Notes under the pieces: model-generated
The model's input: the letters and a program-made list of their open reading frames with translations, nothing else
Told to the model about the DNA's origin: nothing
The model's database searches: none
Position numbers and translations under genes: made by a program
Source: Ga0077527 sp964531455
GTDB lineage: Bacteria; Pseudomonadota; Gammaproteobacteria; Burkholderiales; SG8-41
Direction: 5' to 3'
Assembly (NCBI GenBank): GCA_964531455.1
Contig: CAZHFZ010000099.1
Span: 1 to 5,828, forward strand
Length of the DNA: 5,828 nt
Part shown: piece by piece, positions 4,814 to 5,828 of the stretch
Layout: the number at the start of each line of letters is the position of its first letter
How positions within the stretch are numbered: position 1 is the stretch's first letter

Positions 4814-4852
4814 AGACCGCGCACCCCTCGAAATGGGGCCGATACGCGGTCT
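4814..4852. promoter_or_regulatory. GC-rich hairpin before the 148-aa gene
   Basis: AGACCGCG (4814-4821) pairs perfectly with CGCGGTCT (4845-4852). Inside it CCCC (4824-4827) pairs with GGGG (4835-4838) around loop TCGAAAT. No T-run follows, so it is not an ordinary intrinsic terminator. It is directly followed by TATCAT (4855-4860), a -10-like hexamer without a good -35, so an operator, an mRNA-stabilising stem or a regulated promoter region are all possible. Confidence 0.45.
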
Positions 4853-4891
4853 GCTATCATTCCCTTCAGGTAAACCCCGAGGGAGTGCAGC

Positions 4892-5338
4892 ATGAGCCAA
4901 AGCAAGCCGGCAACACCCGCCAGACGCACCAGGAAGTCCGCCGCTGCACGATCGATGCCGCGTTTGGGTAGAGTCCCCATCCCGGCACCAGATGCGACCA
5001 GCGACGAGATTTTCGAGTACGCCAACCTGCCGCCAGACAACCAGCACATTTTCGACCAGGGGCTTGAACTGTTCGAGTGGGCGCGAGATAGGCTGTCCCG
5101 ATATGAAACCACCGGAGAGCTACCCGAAACCCGCCTGGAACTGCTGTCCTTCGTTTCACTGCTTTTCCGGATGATCCGCTTTGAGGCGCACCCGTCTGAA
5201 TACGATGAGTTGATCGAAGAACGCGCGCAGATAGCCCGCCTGATCCTGACCAAGCTTCACCAAATGAAAGGGGAAAAATATGTGGATATTCCTGAACAAC
5301 GCATTCTTGTCCGCCGTGGCACACCGGACCCAGCCTGA
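4892..5338 (+). CDS. Hypothetical protein (148 aa) with basic N-terminal tail
   Basis: The start at 4892 is supported by GAGGGAG (4879-4885). Residues 1-28 form a basic, probably disordered tail (MSQSKPATPARRTRKSAAAR), the kind that contacts DNA or RNA. The rest is acidic and helical (TSDEIFEYANLPPDN, FDQGLELFEWARDRLSRYETTGEL, LELLSFVSLLFRMIRFEAHPSEYDELIEERAQIARLIL). The hydrophobic stretch LLSFVSLLF (84-92) is too short for a membrane helix and probably forms a core helix. The last 19 codons overlap the next gene. I do not recognise the family; a nucleic-acid-binding role is only suggested by the tail. Confidence 0.7.
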   Translation: MSQSKPATPARRTRKSAAARSMPRLGRVPIPAPDATSDEIFEYANLPPDNQHIFDQGLELFEWARDRLSRYETTGELPETRLELLSFVSLLFRMIRFEAHPSEYDELIEERAQIARLILTKLHQMKGEKYVDIPEQRILVRRGTPDPA

Positions 5339-5600
5339 TGACTTGCTGGTGCGTGCCCGCGTGGCTGGTGACATCGGCCGCGTTTTCCCTGGCGTGATCG
5401 AGACCGAGACACCGACAGCCGACTATCGCTATCGAGCCACGATCCCGCGCAAGACCGTTGCGGCAGCCCTGGCTGAACAGGTTGCATCAATCAGCTACGA
5501 CAACTTCAAGAACTCGGTGCTGGAAGACGACCGCCACGACGCCTATTTTCAAAGCTGGCACGCGATGCACCAGCTACAAACCGACCGCGCACGGCGCTAA
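5280..5600 (+). CDS. Conserved phage/element protein of unknown function ('MWIF' type, 106 aa)
   Basis: The pattern MWIFLNNAFLSAVAHR..., DLLVRARVAGDIGRVFP, ADYRYRATIPR, ISYDNFKNSV, DRHDAYFQSWHAM is one I recognise as a recurrent small protein of prophages and integrative elements, but with no established function known to me. The alternating N-terminal strand, central RAR.AGDI helix and C-terminal NFK..V..DRHDAY region suggest one compact alpha/beta domain. The ribosome binding site AAAGGGGA (5267-5274) lies inside the preceding gene, and the first 59 bases overlap that gene in the +1 frame, so translation of the two is probably linked. It is the last gene before a strong terminator and so ends the operon. 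Confidence 0.85.
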   Translation: MWIFLNNAFLSAVAHRTQPDDLLVRARVAGDIGRVFPGVIETETPTADYRYRATIPRKTVAAALAEQVASISYDNFKNSVLEDDRHDAYFQSWHAMHQLQTDRARR

Positions 5601-5607
5601 CTCAACC

Positions 5608-5674
5608 GTTACGCTGTAACCGTGATCCCGCCCGAGTGGCGGGTTTTTTGCGCCCATCCGGGTTACAGCGTAAC
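5608..5674. repeat. Inverted pair of GTTAC-N3-GTAAC palindromes around the terminator
   Basis: GTTACGCTGTAACC (5608-5621) and GGTTACAGCGTAAC (5661-5674) are exact reverse complements over 14 bases. Each copy is itself a palindrome: GTTAC GCT GTAAC and GGTTAC AGC GTAACC. The centres are 54 bases apart, about five helical turns. Paired palindromes usually mark binding of a dimeric protein twice, possibly with looping. They enclose the operon's terminator. No regulator can be named. Confidence 0.75.
5627..5649 (+). terminator. Rightward intrinsic terminator ending the operon
   Basis: CCCGCC (5627-5632) pairs with GGCGGG (5638-5643) around loop CGAGT and is followed by six T (5644-5649). It lies 26 bases after the stop of the 106-aa gene. 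This is a textbook Rho-independent terminator and likely ends the long rightward transcript. Confidence 0.92.
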
Positions 5675-5683
5675 CAGCAGATC

Positions 5684-5696
5684 GGAATCAAATTCC
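5684..5696. repeat. GGAAT-N3-ATTCC palindrome
   Basis: GGAATCAAATTCC is a perfect 5-3-5 palindrome, the same geometry as the GTTAC sites 10-20 bases upstream but with different half-sites. It lies between the terminator and the sigma-54-like promoter. It may be a regulator site or chance. Confidence 0.3.
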
Positions 5697-5726
5697 ATGC
5701 CAACCGTGGAGCCATAAACAAATCTT

Positions 5727-5743
5727 CTGGCACGCGATATGCA
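5727..5743 (+). promoter_or_regulatory. Sigma-54-type promoter candidate
   Basis: CTGGCACGCGATATGCA matches the -24/-12 consensus YTGGCACGNNNNTTGCW at all but one informative base (A for T at the first base of TTGC), with exact spacing. Transcription would start near 5754 and read out of the window. The GTTAC palindromes would sit roughly 80-150 bases upstream, where activator sites of sigma-54 promoters usually lie. A caution is that CTGGCACGCGAT also occurs at 5555-5566 within a gene. The remaining bases to 5828 show no convincing gene start. Confidence 0.4.
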
Positions 5744-5828
5744 ATCAGCAAGACATGCGCCAATAGGTTTGGTTTATGCCACCTTGGGCGATAGTGCCGA
5801 CGACGCCAGCAAAAGCGATATGCACCGG

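Noticed and set aside
4591..5253. 220-codon minus-strand frame
   Set aside because: Antisense to two well-supported genes, Ser/Arg-rich, without a ribosome binding site or recognisable motif; a typical GC-rich shadow.
5604..5826. About 74 codons open on the minus strand at the right edge
   Set aside because: The translation is Arg/Trp/Leu-rich and runs through the terminator and palindromes; no start or ribosome site seen.
5739..5828. Two frames open to the window end (ATG 5739 and ATG 5776)
   Set aside because: Neither has a convincing ribosome binding site; the first begins inside the promoter candidate. Too short to judge without sequence beyond the window.
1..5828. tRNA genes, CRISPR arrays, insertion sequences, integrase attachment sites
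   Set aside because: I looked for cloverleaf-type sequence, regularly spaced repeats, transposase motifs and long terminal repeats and saw none.

Overview
The window is a GC-rich, one-directional gene block from an integrated mobile element (prophage, phage satellite or related integrative element). It most likely sits in a proteobacterium; betaproteobacterial or pseudomonad is my guess from codon use and protein style, not a proven assignment. All supported genes are on the + strand, closely packed, several joined by 4-base start/stop overlaps. No integrase, capsid, tail, lysis or large terminase gene is inside the window.

Left edge (1-174): the last 18 codons of an AlpA-like small regulator, then a 117-base leader. 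The leader carries a strong intrinsic terminator that faces left, against the genes, with a weak leftward promoter candidate in front of it. Together they could make a very short antisense RNA next to the initiator's ribosome binding site.

Replication module (175-2327): a phage O-type replication initiator followed, with a GTGA overlap, by a complete DnaB-family replicative helicase. The initiator gene contains, in its linker region, four tandem 11-base repeats out of step with the reading frame, two perfect 21-base repeats, an AT-rich stretch and a nested inverted repeat. This resembles the lambda arrangement in which the origin lies inside gene O, and is the best candidate for an undescribed functional element here.

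Accessory block (2324-5600): nine small genes, mostly of unknown function: an 89-aa protein coupled to dnaB, a 114-aa protein, a 203-aa coiled-coil protein, a 143-aa helix-turn-helix protein resembling small-terminase-like phage proteins, a 59-aa protein, a 72-aa cysteine-rich probable zinc-binding protein, a 61-aa protein, a 148-aa protein, and a 106-aa protein of a type common in phages and integrative elements that starts 59 bases inside the preceding gene. Good Shine-Dalgarno sequences support most starts.

Right edge (5601-5828): a strong rightward intrinsic terminator closes the block. It is bracketed by two copies, in inverted orientation, of a GTTAC-N3-GTAAC palindrome. About 50-100 bases further on is a good match to a sigma-54 promoter, for which the palindromes lie at distances typical of activator sites. 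No convincing gene is visible in the last 228 bases, though two frames stay open to the window end.

Working picture: AlpA-type regulation, own initiator and helicase for element replication, then a run of small accessory genes that may include packaging or host-takeover functions, as in phage satellites. The satellite idea is inference, because the diagnostic genes are outside the window.
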